Below are positions 9,225 through 19,475 of a stretch of 35,317 nt of DNA, piece by piece. The translations under genes were made by a program, and so were the position numbers. The notes under the pieces are model-generated. The model saw only the letters and a list, made by a program, of their open reading frames with translations. It had not been told where the DNA came from and ran no database searches. Source of the stretch: Candidatus Sumerlaeota bacterium (GTDB lineage: Bacteria > Bacillota > SLNR01); NCBI GenBank assembly GCA_007132905.1, contig SLNR01000005.1, positions 1-35,317 on the forward strand. Direction: 5' to 3'. The first letter of the stretch is position 1. Every line of letters begins with the position of its first letter.

Positions 9225-11177
9225 TTGTTTTTGAATAGAAGCATCCGTAATTTGATGTTTTATGCGCTGCTGTTTCTGATACCGATTATGATCAGCAGTT
9301 ATTTCCATGGGCAGCGGCCGGAAATTTTACAAATAAATTACTCTGAGTTCGTGAGCTATGTGGAAGAAGGAGAAATTGAAAGGGTGACCATTGTTGGCGG
9401 CGAGGCAGGAACTAGTACGGTCACCGGCACACTCCGAGATGAAAGAGAATTCGAGACGGTGGTCTTGACAGATCCGGATTTACTGCAAACATTAAGAGAC
9501 CAGAATATTACCGTTGCGGTTGAAGAACCGCCGGCGCCATCTATTTGGATTTCCATGTTGACAACAATACTCCCGATTTTATTGATAGTCGGTGTGCTGT
9601 TCTTTTTTATGCAGCAGCAACAGGGAGGCGGGAATAAGGTGATGCAATTTGGCAAAAGCAAGGCCAAACTGCACACTGAATATAAAAAGAAAGTGACTTT
9701 TGCCGATGTGGCTGGCGTAGAAGAAGCAAAGGAAGAAGTAAAAGAGATAGTGGATTTTTTAAAGACCCCCAAGAAATATGGTGAAATCGGAGCTTTGATT
9801 CCCAAAGGAGTGCTTCTCTTCGGAGCCCCGGGAACAGGGAAAACCCTACTGGGGAGGGCCATTGCCGGAGAAGCGGGTGTACCCTTTTATAGCATAAGCG
9901 GCTCGGATTTTGTAGAAATGTTCGTCGGTGTGGGCGCTTCAAGGGTAAGGGATCTTTTCGATCAAGCAAAGAAGAACTCTCCCTGCATTGTGTTTATCGA
10001 CGAGATTGATGCCGTCGGTCGGCAGCGAGGAGCCGGTTATGGTGGCGGTCACGATGAAAGAGAGCAAACTTTAAACCAGCTTCTTGTGGAAATGGACGGC
10101 TTTGGTATAAATGAAGGAATCATTGTGATGGCGGCAACAAACCGTCCCGATGTATTGGATCCGGCTTTACTGAGGCCGGGGCGGTTTGACAGGCAAATCG
10201 TCTTGGATCGACCGGATGTCAACGGCAGACATGATATATTAAAAGTACATATAAAAGACAAACCCGTGGAGGAAGACGTTGATTTAGAGGTCATCGCAAG
10301 GAGAACCCCCGGCTTTACCGGTGCGGATCTTGCCAATTTAATCAATGAAGGTGCGCTTTTATCTGCTCGTCTGAATAAAAAGCAAATTGGCATGGCCGAA
10401 CTTGAAGAGGCGGTCGACCGGGTAATGGCCGGTCCAGAGCGCAAGACCAGAGTCATAAGCGATAACGAAAAGAAGATTATTGCTTACCATGAAGCGGCGC
10501 ACGCTTTGGTGGCAAGAATGGTGGATAAGTCAGATCCTGTGCACAAAGTATCCATCATTCCCAGGGGATCTGCCTTAGGTTATGTTCTTCAGTTACCCAC
10601 AGAAGACCGCTATTTAGTCAGTAAAAGTGAACTGCTTGATAAAATTTCCGTTTTGCTTGCCGGACGTGCTTCCGAGCAGAAGTTTTTCAATGATGTAAGT
10701 ACGGGAGCTCAAAATGATTTAGAACAGGCAACAAAACTTGTCAGGCGAATGATTACCGAATATGGTATGAGTGACAAATTGGGTCCGGTTACTCTTGGAA
10801 ATAAGCAAGATCAAGTATTTCTCGGGCGAGATATCGGGAGAGAAAGAAATTACAGCGAAGATATTGCCTCTGCCATTGACACCGAGATGCGAGCAATCAT
10901 TGATCAATGCTATGAGCTTGCCCAATCAGTGATTGAAGAGAATGAAGATAAACTTCATAAGATCGTAGAAATGTTGCTAGATAAAGAAACAATTCAAGGG
11001 AAAGAGCTTGAAGATCTTTTGAATTCGGCTGACCACGAAGAAGATGAGGATATAGAGGCCTCTCATTCACATGGTGATCACACACAAGAAGCTTATGAGA
11101 AAGAAGAAATCGAGGAACCAGAAGAAGAAGAAAATGCAGAAGAAAAAAGGCAAAAGGATGATGAAGCTGGTGTATAG
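9225..11177 (+). CDS. ftsH: ATP-dependent zinc metalloprotease FtsH
   Basis: Two N-terminal TM segments, Walker [27 protein letters not shown] region [22 protein letters not shown], zinc motif YHEAAHALV (HEXXH). TTG start at 9225 or 9231. Confidence 0.96.
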   Translation: MFLNRSIRNLMFYALLFLIPIMISSYFHGQRPEILQINYSEFVSYVEEGEIERVTIVGGEAGTSTVTGTLRDEREFETVVLTDPDLLQTLRDQNITVAVEEPPAPSIWISMLTTILPILLIVGVLFFFMQQQQGGGNKVMQFGKSKAKLHTEYKKKVTFADVAGVEEAKEEVKEIVDFLKTPKKYGEIGALIPKGVLLFGAPGTGKTLLGRAIAGEAGVPFYSISGSDFVEMFVGVGASRVRDLFDQAKKNSPCIVFIDEIDAVGRQRGAGYGGGHDEREQTLNQLLVEMDGFGINEGIIVMAATNRPDVLDPALLRPGRFDRQIVLDRPDVNGRHDILKVHIKDKPVEEDVDLEVIARRTPGFTGADLANLINEGALLSARLNKKQIGMAELEEAVDRVMAGPERKTRVISDNEKKIIAYHEAAHALVARMVDKSDPVHKVSIIPRGSALGYVLQLPTEDRYLVSKSELLDKISVLLAGRASEQKFFNDVSTGAQNDLEQATKLVRRMITEYGMSDKLGPVTLGNKQDQVFLGRDIGRERNYSEDIASAIDTEMRAIIDQCYELAQSVIEENEDKLHKIVEMLLDKETIQGKELEDLLNSADHEEDEDIEASHSHGDHTQEAYEKEEIEEPEEEENAEEKRQKDDEAGV

Positions 11178-11245
11178 ACATGCACCGGCTTTTTCCCTGT
11201 TGAGCATCTTTTTTTGGGATAAATTATCGGAAAAGGATGGTGAGG

Positions 11246-11647
11246 ATGATGTCTCATTCGATTCGAATTGGCTTAACCGGAACATTGGAAAAGACCGTAA
11301 GAAAAGATGATACCGCAGCGAGTGTCAAAAGCGGGGTCTTGGAGGTTTTGGGAACCCCTGTTTTAGCCGCTTTCATGGAGGAAGCTTCCTGCCTGGCTGT
11401 CCAAGAAGTACTGCCAAGCAAAACGACTACGGTGGGGACATATCTTCAATTGGAGCATAAAGCGCCCACGCCGGTGGGTATGGAGGTACAGATAGAAGCT
11501 AAACTTGTTGAGACCAAAGATAGACTCCTAATATTTGAATTAACGGGAAAGGATGAGAAGGAGGCCATCGGAAAAGGTGTTCATCACCGTGTTATAGTCG
11601 ATGAAAAGAAGTTTATGGAGAGAGTGAATGGAAAAAGCAAACGATGA
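11246..11647 (+). CDS. FlK-like hotdog thioesterase
   Basis: GTPVLAAFMEEASCLAVQEVL...TVGTYLQLEHKAPTPVGMEVQIEAKLVE, pattern of fluoroacetyl-CoA-thioesterase-like hotdog proteins. Exact start uncertain (several in-frame ATG/GTG). Confidence 0.75.
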   Translation: MMSHSIRIGLTGTLEKTVRKDDTAASVKSGVLEVLGTPVLAAFMEEASCLAVQEVLPSKTTTVGTYLQLEHKAPTPVGMEVQIEAKLVETKDRLLIFELTGKDEKEAIGKGVHHRVIVDEKKFMERVNGKSKR

Positions 11648-11684
11648 TGAAGGTTAAAACACTGGTTGGGAAGGAAGTGAAAAC

Positions 11685-12245
11685 ATGCCTGATGTAGAGA
11701 AAATTGAGGAAGCGGTCAGGATGATTTTAGAAGCAATCGGTGAAGATATTCACAGAGAAGGCCTAAGAGATACTCCTCAGCGTGTTGCCCGTTTTTATGC
11801 TGAGGCGTTTTCCGGGATGGGAAAAGACCCGCGAAAAGACCTAACATTGTTGTTTCAAGAAAAATATGATGAGATGATTTTGGTAAAAGATATTCCACTT
11901 TATTCTATGTGTGAGCACCATTTGCTTCCTTTTTTCGGGAAAGCGCATGTGGCTTATATCCCCAAAGACGGGAAAATTACGGGATTGAGTAAAGTCGCAA
12001 GGGTTGTGGAGACCGTGGCAAAAAGGCCTCAGGTTCAAGAACGTTTGACGAGCACTGTCGCAGACTTGTTAATGGAAAAGCTAAACCCCTATGGAGCGGC
12101 GGTAGTCGTGGAAGCAGAGCATATGTGCATGACCATGAGAGGAGTAAATAAACCGGGGTCGATGACAGTAACATCGGCTTTGAGAGGTTTATATCGTCAA
12201 GATGAAGCAGCCAGAGCCGAATTATTTTCATTAATCGGTAAATAG
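11685..12245 (+). CDS. folE: GTP cyclohydrolase I
   Basis: [46 protein letters not shown]. Confidence 0.95.
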   Translation: MPDVEKIEEAVRMILEAIGEDIHREGLRDTPQRVARFYAEAFSGMGKDPRKDLTLLFQEKYDEMILVKDIPLYSMCEHHLLPFFGKAHVAYIPKDGKITGLSKVARVVETVAKRPQVQERLTSTVADLLMEKLNPYGAAVVVEAEHMCMTMRGVNKPGSMTVTSALRGLYRQDEAARAELFSLIGK

Positions 12246-12256
12246 GGGTGAATGGA

Positions 12257-13450
12257 ATGATAACCAATGCAAGGATTGTCCACTGCGACAGTTATGAAGA
12301 TGCTTATAAAGAGATAAAAAAAGTGGGTTCTTGTGAACACGGGGCAAAAGCTATGGCTGACAAGGCGGTTCATGTGCTGCTTCGCCTTGATATGGTTCCT
12401 ACTGTAGCGGCCAATATTATCAAACAAGAGATGCTTTCAAAAGGCGGCGAAGCTGCTGTGAGCAAAGGTACGGTGGATTTAGCGGATTCACATACTTCGA
12501 TCTTGTTAATGGGAACCATAAAACAGTACAAGCTCCTTACGGGTAAATTGAAGCTTCAGCAGTTTAAACTCCCGACCATCGCAAAAGAGATCGAGGAAAC
12601 TCTTGCTCAAAGAGAGAGAACATTGCCCGCTTTAAAGATGAATGATCAGGATTTTCACTGGGACAGACAAACATATATAATGGGAATACTAAATGTAACT
12701 CCTGATTCTTTTTCTGACGGCGGATTGTTTATCGACCCGGATAAAGCCATCATTCGGGCCAGGGAAATGGTCCATGACGGAGCCGATATCATTGATATCG
12801 GTGCAGAATCAAGTCGTCCCGGGCATAATAAGTTAAGTCTTCAGGAAGAAGAGAAGAGATTATTCCCTGCTTTAGAAAAAGTGCTGCAGGAAGTGAAAGT
12901 GCCCGTCTCGATAGATACTACCAAAGCATACATCGCGAAAAGGGCTCTAAAAATGGGTGCGTCTATGATCAATGATATCTCTTTTTTGAAAGACGATCCT
13001 GCCCTAATCCGGGCGGTAGCTCAAAAAAAGGCAGCTTTGGTTATTATGCATAATCGAGAAAAGGCAGAATATATTGATTTGATGGGAGAGATCATGGGGG
13101 ATATTAGAGACGGAATTGATAGAGCCCTTGATGCCGGAGTGAATAAAGATAAAATCATTGTGGATCCCGGCATTGGATTTGGCAAAACGGCTGTTCACAA
13201 CTTGATTGTTCTTCAGCATTTGAAAGAAATCAAATCTTTAGGTTTTCCTTTACTCGTGGGTCCTTCCAGAAAATCATTCATTGGGAAAACGCTGGATTTG
13301 CCTGTGCAAGAAAGGGTTGAAGGCACAGCAGCCGCAGTTTCCTTGAGTATTGCAGGAGGAGCTGATTTTGTCAGGGTGCATGATGTAAAAGCTATGCGTC
13401 GTGTGGCAGATATGAGTGATGCCATTGTTCGCCACCAGGAGGAACTGTAA
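12257..13450 (+). CDS. folP: Dihydropteroate synthase with about 130-aa N-terminal extension
   Basis: Catalytic domain IMGILNVTPDSFSDGG, DIIDIGAESSRPG, SIDTTKA, VDPGIGFGK, GPSRKSFIG; preceded by a non-DHPS N-terminal segment. Confidence 0.93.
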   Translation: MITNARIVHCDSYEDAYKEIKKVGSCEHGAKAMADKAVHVLLRLDMVPTVAANIIKQEMLSKGGEAAVSKGTVDLADSHTSILLMGTIKQYKLLTGKLKLQQFKLPTIAKEIEETLAQRERTLPALKMNDQDFHWDRQTYIMGILNVTPDSFSDGGLFIDPDKAIIRAREMVHDGADIIDIGAESSRPGHNKLSLQEEEKRLFPALEKVLQEVKVPVSIDTTKAYIAKRALKMGASMINDISFLKDDPALIRAVAQKKAALVIMHNREKAEYIDLMGEIMGDIRDGIDRALDAGVNKDKIIVDPGIGFGKTAVHNLIVLQHLKEIKSLGFPLLVGPSRKSFIGKTLDLPVQERVEGTAAAVSLSIAGGADFVRVHDVKAMRRVADMSDAIVRHQEEL

Positions 13451-13451
13451 T

Positions 13452-13823
13452 ATGAAGGATAAAATCAAGCTTCATAATATGGTGTTTTATGCTTTTCACG
13501 GCGTGTCCAGCGAGGAGAAATCGTCAGGGCAGCGCTTTATGGTGGACTTAGAAATGAGTTTGGATCTTCGCCAAGCAGGGATATCGGACAATCTTTCCAA
13601 AACAGTCCACTACGGGCATGTTTACAGAATGGTAAAAACCATTGTAGAGGACCAAAATTTTGATTTGATTGAAGCTTTGGCTGAGAAAATAGCAGACCGT
13701 GTGCTGAAAAGCTACGGTCTTGTTGAGACGGTCCTTGTATGCGTGAAAAAACCTCAAGTTCCGATTCAAGGGATGCTTGATTATGCCGCCGTTGAAATTG
13801 TGAGGAATCGAAGCGATGGATAA
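13452..13823 (+). CDS. folB: Dihydroneopterin aldolase
   Basis: DKIKLHNMVFYAFHGVSSEEKSSGQRFMVDLEM; VNYG-like VHYGHVY; VKKPQVPIQGMLDYAAVEI. Confidence 0.93.
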   Translation: MKDKIKLHNMVFYAFHGVSSEEKSSGQRFMVDLEMSLDLRQAGISDNLSKTVHYGHVYRMVKTIVEDQNFDLIEALAEKIADRVLKSYGLVETVLVCVKKPQVPIQGMLDYAAVEIVRNRSDG

Positions 13824-14322
13824 TGTCTATTTGGGGGTAGGAACGAACCAGGGAGATAGAGAAAAAAACTTGAAGACAGCACTGAGAATTTTACAAGAGG
13901 ACGACAATATTTATATCAGCAAGGTTTCTTCAGTATATGAGTCTGAGCCGGTTGGCTATGAAAAACAGCCGGATTTCCTGAATTGTGTGATTTGTGTTAG
14001 AACAGATTTGTCTCCTCAAAATGTACTTTTGAAAGCAAAAGAGGTAGAAAAAAGAATGGGCAGAGAAAAGAGTTTTCGATGGGGACCAAGAAAAATTGAT
14101 ATTGATATTCTACTGTATGGACAGGAATTAGTAGATAAGGAGGATCTGAAAATTCCCCATCCTGAGATGAAAAAGAGGGGCTTTGTTTTGATCCCGCTTC
14201 ATGAAATTGAGCCAAAACTTACCTTGCCGGGCGGAGAGAAAATTGAGGATTTGATGTGTAATTTGCCACCAAAACACGGAATTGCAAAGCGAAGCGACAT
14301 AATCTTGACAGTAGATGACTAA
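13816..14322 (+). CDS. folK: 2-amino-4-hydroxy-6-hydroxymethyldihydropteridine pyrophosphokinase
   Basis: LGVGTNQGDREKNLKTAL, RWGPRKIDIDILLYG, IPHPEMKKRGFVLIPLHEI. Confidence 0.94.
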   Translation: MDNVYLGVGTNQGDREKNLKTALRILQEDDNIYISKVSSVYESEPVGYEKQPDFLNCVICVRTDLSPQNVLLKAKEVEKRMGREKSFRWGPRKIDIDILLYGQELVDKEDLKIPHPEMKKRGFVLIPLHEIEPKLTLPGGEKIEDLMCNLPPKHGIAKRSDIILTVDD

Positions 14323-14375
14323 GCCTATAGAATGAAGTTAACTTTACATTTTTGGCAAGAAGGAGAGAATTAGAG

Positions 14376-15278
14376 ATGAGATTGAGTCCTTATCAAATCG
14401 AAGAAGTAGTTCGCCGCGCCCTCGATGAGGATGTCGGCAGTGGTGATATAACCACCGATTCTGTGGTTCCCGAAAGTGCTTTCGCTTCTGCTACAATTTT
14501 TGCGAAAGAAGAGGGAATCATAGCAGGTGAAGATGTGGCAAAAATTGCCTTTCGCATGATTGATCGGCGGATTATTTTCAGTCCGGTAGTGAATGATGGA
14601 GAGCTAGTAGAGAAAGGACAGACAGTCGCTACAGTAGAAGGTCCTGCTCAGGCGATTTTGACCGGGGAAAGAGTAGCTCTGAATTTCCTCGAACACCTTT
14701 CAGGCATTGCGACCAAGACGCATCATTTTACGGAAATGATCAAATATTACAATGCAAAATTAACTGATACTAGGAAGACGACACCTGGTCTTCGTTTTCT
14801 TGAGAAATATGCTGTAAGGGTGGGTGGGGGATATAACCACCGCAGGGGCTTGTATGACGCCGTTTTGATCAAGGAAAACCATATAAGATTAGCTGGAGGG
14901 CTAAAAAAAGCGGTTGTCCTTGCCAGAGAGAACATCCCGCACACTATGAGAATTGAAGTGGAAATTAATGATATGGAGCAGGTAGAGGAAGCGCTGGCGG
15001 CTAAAGTAGATATTTTAATGCTGGAAAACATGCCGCCGGATTTGATAAAAAAAGTTGTTCAGGTCGTAGACGGAAGAGCGATCATTGAAGCATCGGGCCA
15101 TGTCTGCGGTGAAAAAATCATTGAGGTGGCCAAAACAGGAATCGACTACATTTCACTGGGATGTTTGACGGATTCGACCGAGCCTTTGGGAATGAGTTTG
15201 AAAATTGGCGAGATTAAACCTGGTCAGAAAGAGGAAAATGTGGCAGATGCGTCGAGAGAAAAAGAGAATGATGAATAA
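14376..15278 (+). CDS. nadC: Nicotinate-nucleotide pyrophosphorylase (carboxylating)
   Basis: ALDEDVGSGDITTD, LNFLEHLSGIAT, TRKTTPGLRFLEKYAVRVGGGYNHRRGLYDAVLIKENH, EVEI. Start at 14376 from RBS AAGGAGAG. Confidence 0.94.
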   Translation: MRLSPYQIEEVVRRALDEDVGSGDITTDSVVPESAFASATIFAKEEGIIAGEDVAKIAFRMIDRRIIFSPVVNDGELVEKGQTVATVEGPAQAILTGERVALNFLEHLSGIATKTHHFTEMIKYYNAKLTDTRKTTPGLRFLEKYAVRVGGGYNHRRGLYDAVLIKENHIRLAGGLKKAVVLARENIPHTMRIEVEINDMEQVEEALAAKVDILMLENMPPDLIKKVVQVVDGRAIIEASGHVCGEKIIEVAKTGIDYISLGCLTDSTEPLGMSLKIGEIKPGQKEENVADASREKENDE

Positions 15279-16215
15279 TGAACACAGCGATTGTAAGAAA
15301 GAGAAAACCGGCAGCAGAAAATATGAATTAATACTTGCGAATCTGCATAAGGAAGGGTTTTATTGGCAAGATGACCCTCCGTGCGGATTTTCTATGTCTG
15401 ATGGGAAGAAGCTTCTATGCCGTCAGACCCTCCTTGGTTACTTGAAAACCAAATGGTTAGGTAAAGATATTTGCTATTTTCCTCAGATGCATTCCACCAA
15501 CGAACTGGCTTCCAGACTGGCTGTTCACGGTGCCTCACACGGCACAGTCGTCATGGCGGATCATCAAACAAAAGGCAGGGGCCGGGAAGGCAGAGATTGG
15601 CTCTCCCAGCCAGGCTCAGGAATTCTTTTGTCTTTTGTCTATAAGGAAAAGATAAGGCTGCAGGATCTTTTTATGTTGACTATGGCTTCTTCTGTAGGGC
15701 TTGTTCAGGCCTTAGAAAAAAACAACGGCCTAACAGCAAAGATAAAATGGCCAAACGATTTAATGATAAAGGGGAAAAAGGTTTGTGGGATATTGGCCGA
15801 AGCGAGATTATGTGGACAAAATGTAGATCACGTTGTTGTAGGTATTGGCATGAATGTAAACACAAAGATGGATGAATGGCCAGAGGAAATAAAAAAAACA
15901 GCCACTTCGCTCAACGAAGTGCAGGGAAAATGGCTAAACAGGGAAGAACTGGCAGCCAGCATTATGCATGAATGCGAAATAGTTCTTGATAGGATGCAGA
16001 AGAAAGGCAAAGAAGAAATTCTGCAGAGATGGAGAAATAAGTCTGACACGATTGGCAAGAAGGTTTATGTGTTCCAAGACGGAAAGAGATTCTTGGAAGG
16101 ATTAGCACTTGATGTGAATCAAGAAGGGGCGCTGTTGATAGAAAAGGAATCCAATGGTTCTGTAATCGAGATCTACATGGGAGATATTTCAATCCGCGCC
16201 AATGAGGAGGGGTGA
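15267..16215 (+). CDS. birA: Biotin-[acetyl-CoA-carboxylase] ligase; N-terminal HTH apparently absent or eroded
   Basis: STNELA, GRGREGRDW, KIKWPNDLMIKGKKVCGIL, GIGMNVN. Start approximate (reading frame runs in from 15205, overlapping nadC). Confidence 0.88.
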
Positions 16216-16219
16216 GAAG

Positions 16220-17176
16220 ATGGGCCGGGGAATTACCGATGTTCCGGGAATTAAAGTGGGGCATCAAACAGATGAAAAAGGCTTAACGGGCTGCACCGTT
16301 ATTTTAACAGAACAAGGGGCGGTTGCCGGTGTGGATGTAAGAGGGTCTGCGCCTGGTACCCGGGAAACGGACTTACTAAGACCCGGAAATCTGGTAAAAG
16401 AAGTTCATGGAATTTTGCTCTCCGGCGGCAGTGCTTTTGGTCTCGATGCTGCATCAGGGGTGATGAGTTATTTAGAGAAAATGGGAGTAGGCTTTGATAC
16501 CGCGATGGCGAAAGTCCCCATTGTCCCGGGAGCCATTCTTTTTGATTTGGCCATCGGGCATAAAGAGGCAAGGCCGAACAAACAGATGGGATATGATGCC
16601 TGTGTGAAGGCAGATGAAGGACCTGTTGATGAGGGAAATTGCGGGGCAGGAACTGGAGCGACAGTAGGAAAGGTGCTGGGAATGGATTGGGCCATGAAAG
16701 GAGGCCTTGGAACGGCTGCTGTGTCTTTAGGAGATGGGGTCGTAATCGGTGCTTTGGCGATAGTGAATGCTTGGGGAGATGTGCTCGATTGGCGAACCGG
16801 AGAAATGATAGCAGGAGTAAGAGATCCAGAGAAAAAAGGAAGGAATACGGTTCAGCTGTTAAAGGAAGGCAGCTCTTACCTTGGACGCTCATTTAGCAAC
16901 ACTACGCTAGCCGTTGTTGCTTCAAACGCCCGTTTGTCGAAGGAAGAGGTTAACAAAGCAGCTCAAATGGCACAAAATGGTTTGGCTCGCTCGTTAAGCC
17001 CTGCACATTCGATGTATGATGGCGACGTGGTATTTGCTCTTTCCACAGGAGACAAAGAAAAAGAAGTAAGCATCATCGGCGCGGTTGGAAGCGAGATGGT
17101 GGCAGAATCAATAAAAAGAGCTGTCATGGCGGCCGAAACGGCTGGAGGCATACCCGCGGCGGATGTTTTGATATAA
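16220..17176 (+). CDS. P1 family peptidase (DmpA/NylC-type Ntn hydrolase)
   Basis: GITDVPGIKVGHQTD, LLSGGSAFGLDAASGV, GNCGAGTGATVGK, predicted self-cleavage NTTLAVVASNA. Confidence 0.9.
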   Translation: MGRGITDVPGIKVGHQTDEKGLTGCTVILTEQGAVAGVDVRGSAPGTRETDLLRPGNLVKEVHGILLSGGSAFGLDAASGVMSYLEKMGVGFDTAMAKVPIVPGAILFDLAIGHKEARPNKQMGYDACVKADEGPVDEGNCGAGTGATVGKVLGMDWAMKGGLGTAAVSLGDGVVIGALAIVNAWGDVLDWRTGEMIAGVRDPEKKGRNTVQLLKEGSSYLGRSFSNTTLAVVASNARLSKEEVNKAAQMAQNGLARSLSPAHSMYDGDVVFALSTGDKEKEVSIIGAVGSEMVAESIKRAVMAAETAGGIPAADVLI

Positions 17177-17324
17177 TATAATATTAATATACAAAGGCTA
17201 GATAACGATTTTAGAAAAGGGGCTTAGGTTTGTTTGACAAATTCTTTTTCATCTGCGTAATTGAAGAAGGGAAATATTTTTTTATTTCCAGGTTTTTTGT
17301 AAAAACATGAAAAGAGGTGGCAGG

Positions 17325-18110
17325 ATGGTTTTTGTGATGGATGTCGGTAATACCAATATCGTATTAGGAGTATACAAAGAAGACGAACTCATAGCACATT
17401 GGAGATTGTCAACAAATCGCCAGGCGACGGCGGATGAGTACGGCATGATCATTCGAAATCTATTTTCATACCATGAACTAGATGCCAATACAATCCATGC
17501 CGTGATTATTTCTTCCGTGGTTCCGCCATTGATTGAAAGTTTGGAAAAAATGACGCATCAATATTTTGGTTTAAAGCCTTTGATTGTGGGCCCGGGAATC
17601 GAAACTGGAATGAGGATTCTCTATGATAATCCCAATGAAGTTGGAGCAGACAGGATTGTCAACGCGGTGGCAGGCCATGAGAAATATGGGGGTCCTCTGG
17701 TAGTCGTTGATTTTGGAACAGCCACCACTTTCTGCGCAATTAATGATGAGGGCGATTATTTGGGCGGCGCCATTGTCCCGGGCATAGGGATTTCCATGGA
17801 AGCTTTGTTTCAAAAAGCGGCCAAACTTCCGAGAATTGAATTAACAAAGCCCAAAACGGTCATTGGAAGAAATACTGTATCGAGCATGCAGTCAGGGATT
17901 ATCTTTGGGTATGCCGGCCTAGTGGATAAGATGGTGAAACGAATGAAAAACGAGATGGGGAGCGGCGCGTGTGTGGTGGCAACAGGAGGACAGTCAGAAT
18001 TGATTGCCTCTGAGTCAGAAACCATCGAAAAAGTAGATACCTATCTAACTTTAGAAGGTCTTTTGCTCTTATACAAGAAAAATACGGAAAAAAGCGAAGG
18101 CAGAAATTAA
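17325..18110 (+). CDS. coaX: Type III pantothenate kinase
   Basis: [64 protein letters not shown]. Confidence 0.95.
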   Translation: MVFVMDVGNTNIVLGVYKEDELIAHWRLSTNRQATADEYGMIIRNLFSYHELDANTIHAVIISSVVPPLIESLEKMTHQYFGLKPLIVGPGIETGMRILYDNPNEVGADRIVNAVAGHEKYGGPLVVVDFGTATTFCAINDEGDYLGGAIVPGIGISMEALFQKAAKLPRIELTKPKTVIGRNTVSSMQSGIIFGYAGLVDKMVKRMKNEMGSGACVVATGGQSELIASESETIEKVDTYLTLEGLLLLYKKNTEKSEGRN

Positions 18111-18142
18111 GGTTTTTTATGTTGAAAATGGAGGCAGCTGTG

Positions 18143-19357
18143 GTGAGAATAAACGAAGAGAGACTAAAAGAAAATATTCTTGCATTGGGTGAGATAGGAA
18201 AGGTGCCCGAAGGAGGCGTCACCCGTAAAGCCTTCACGCAAGAAGATATTGTGGGGAGGGAATACACTGCTAGTCTTATGGAAGAAGCCGGCTGCAGGGT
18301 AAAAGTGGACGCTGCTGGCAATCTCATCGGCTATCTTCCAGGAAAAGACCGGACCCTTCCTTCCATAATGATCGGTTCTCATATTGATACTGTACCCCAA
18401 GGGGGATTGTTTGACGGAGCAATTGGCGTTTTGGGAGGGATCGAATGTTTAAAAGTGTTTAAGGAAGAGAAATATAAACCGGATCATCCCATTGAAGTGG
18501 TTGCTTTTTCTGCTGAAGAGGGAAGTGCTCTAGGAGGCACATTTGGTAGTCGAGCCATGGCCGGTCAAATAGACCCTGCCGATCTAACCTCTCCACAAAA
18601 AAGAATTATGGACGCTAATCTTAAGGTGTTTGGCCTTTCATTCGAAAAAATTAAGGAAGCGAAAAGGGACCCAGAGACTATCAAATCTTTCCTTGAAATG
18701 CACATCGAGCAAGGGTCGATTTTAGAAGAACTTAAAGTTCCTATTGGCATTGTGTTTGGGATTGTGGGTATCTTCCGATATGAAGTAACAGTAAAAGGCG
18801 AAGCAAATCATTCCGGATCAACACCCATGGCCAAAAGAGACGATGCCCTGATTAAAGCCTCAAGGATGGTCCTTGCAGTGGAAGAGTTTGTAAACGAGGA
18901 AAGCTCTAGTATGGTGGGGACGGTCGGTTCCATGCAGGTTACGCCGAATGCGATTAATGTGATTCCGGGAGAAGTAAAAATGACAGTTGAATTCAGGGAC
19001 ATTAATGCCTGGGATCCCATTTTAGTGTATGAAAGGCTTAGACAATTCGGAAGTGAACTGGGCGGGGTTACTTTCAAAAAAATAGTTGAAAAAGAGCCGG
19101 TCAGACTGCACCCGGGGATTCAGGAAAAGATAAGTCAAGCCTGTGATGACACAGAGATTTGCTACCATAAAATGGCGAGTGCGGCCGGGCATGATGCGGT
19201 AGCCATGTCCTATCTGGCTCCCACGTCAATGATCTTTGTTCCCAGCCGAAGAGGCATTAGCCATGCACCTGAGGAGTGGACAGAGTGGGAAGATGTTTTT
19301 GCCGGAACGAATGTTTTGATGAGAACTGTCTTGGCCATTGATAAGAATAACGAATAA
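18143..19357 (+). CDS. M20-family Zn-dependent amidase (hydantoinase/N-carbamoylase / allantoate amidohydrolase type)
   Basis: MIGSHIDTVPQGGLFDGAIGVLGGIE, FSAEEGSALGGTFGSRA, EMHIEQGSILE, NHSGSTPM, SAAGHDAVAMS. RBS GGAGG at 18130 suggests GTG start at 18140 or 18143; ORF track begins 18119. Confidence 0.9.
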   Translation: MRINEERLKENILALGEIGKVPEGGVTRKAFTQEDIVGREYTASLMEEAGCRVKVDAAGNLIGYLPGKDRTLPSIMIGSHIDTVPQGGLFDGAIGVLGGIECLKVFKEEKYKPDHPIEVVAFSAEEGSALGGTFGSRAMAGQIDPADLTSPQKRIMDANLKVFGLSFEKIKEAKRDPETIKSFLEMHIEQGSILEELKVPIGIVFGIVGIFRYEVTVKGEANHSGSTPMAKRDDALIKASRMVLAVEEFVNEESSSMVGTVGSMQVTPNAINVIPGEVKMTVEFRDINAWDPILVYERLRQFGSELGGVTFKKIVEKEPVRLHPGIQEKISQACDDTEICYHKMASAAGHDAVAMSYLAPTSMIFVPSRRGISHAPEEWTEWEDVFAGTNVLMRTVLAIDKNNE

Positions 19358-19360
19358 TAA

Positions 19361-19385
19361 AACGCTCTTTTGGGAGCGTTTTTGT
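19361..19385 (+). terminator. Rho-independent terminator after the M20 amidase
   Basis: AACGCTC - TTTTGG - GAGCGTT followed by a short T-run. Confidence 0.75.
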
Positions 19386-19475
19386 AATTGGTTGGAAGTG
19401 GGAAGGAAAAGGGAAAAAGTTGCCGAAAGAGGGTCATTAAAATGATTTGATTAAGAGTTTTTGAAAGGGGGAAGA

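Noticed and set aside
9356-9969. Long antisense ORFs within ftsH (168 and 120 aa)
   Set aside because: Antisense to a strongly conserved gene; no domain pattern or RBS support.
11071-11310. 79-aa Lys-rich ORF overlapping the ftsH end
   Set aside because: Shifted-frame reading of the acidic ftsH tail ([19 protein letters not shown]); compositional artefact.
16299-16892. 197-aa antisense ORF inside the P1 peptidase gene
   Set aside because: Fully antisense to a well-supported CDS; composition rich in Leu/Pro/His/Ser typical of spurious ORFs.
17177-17324. Possible riboswitch or leader upstream of coaX
   Set aside because: AT-rich gap without a recognisable conserved riboswitch core or terminator.
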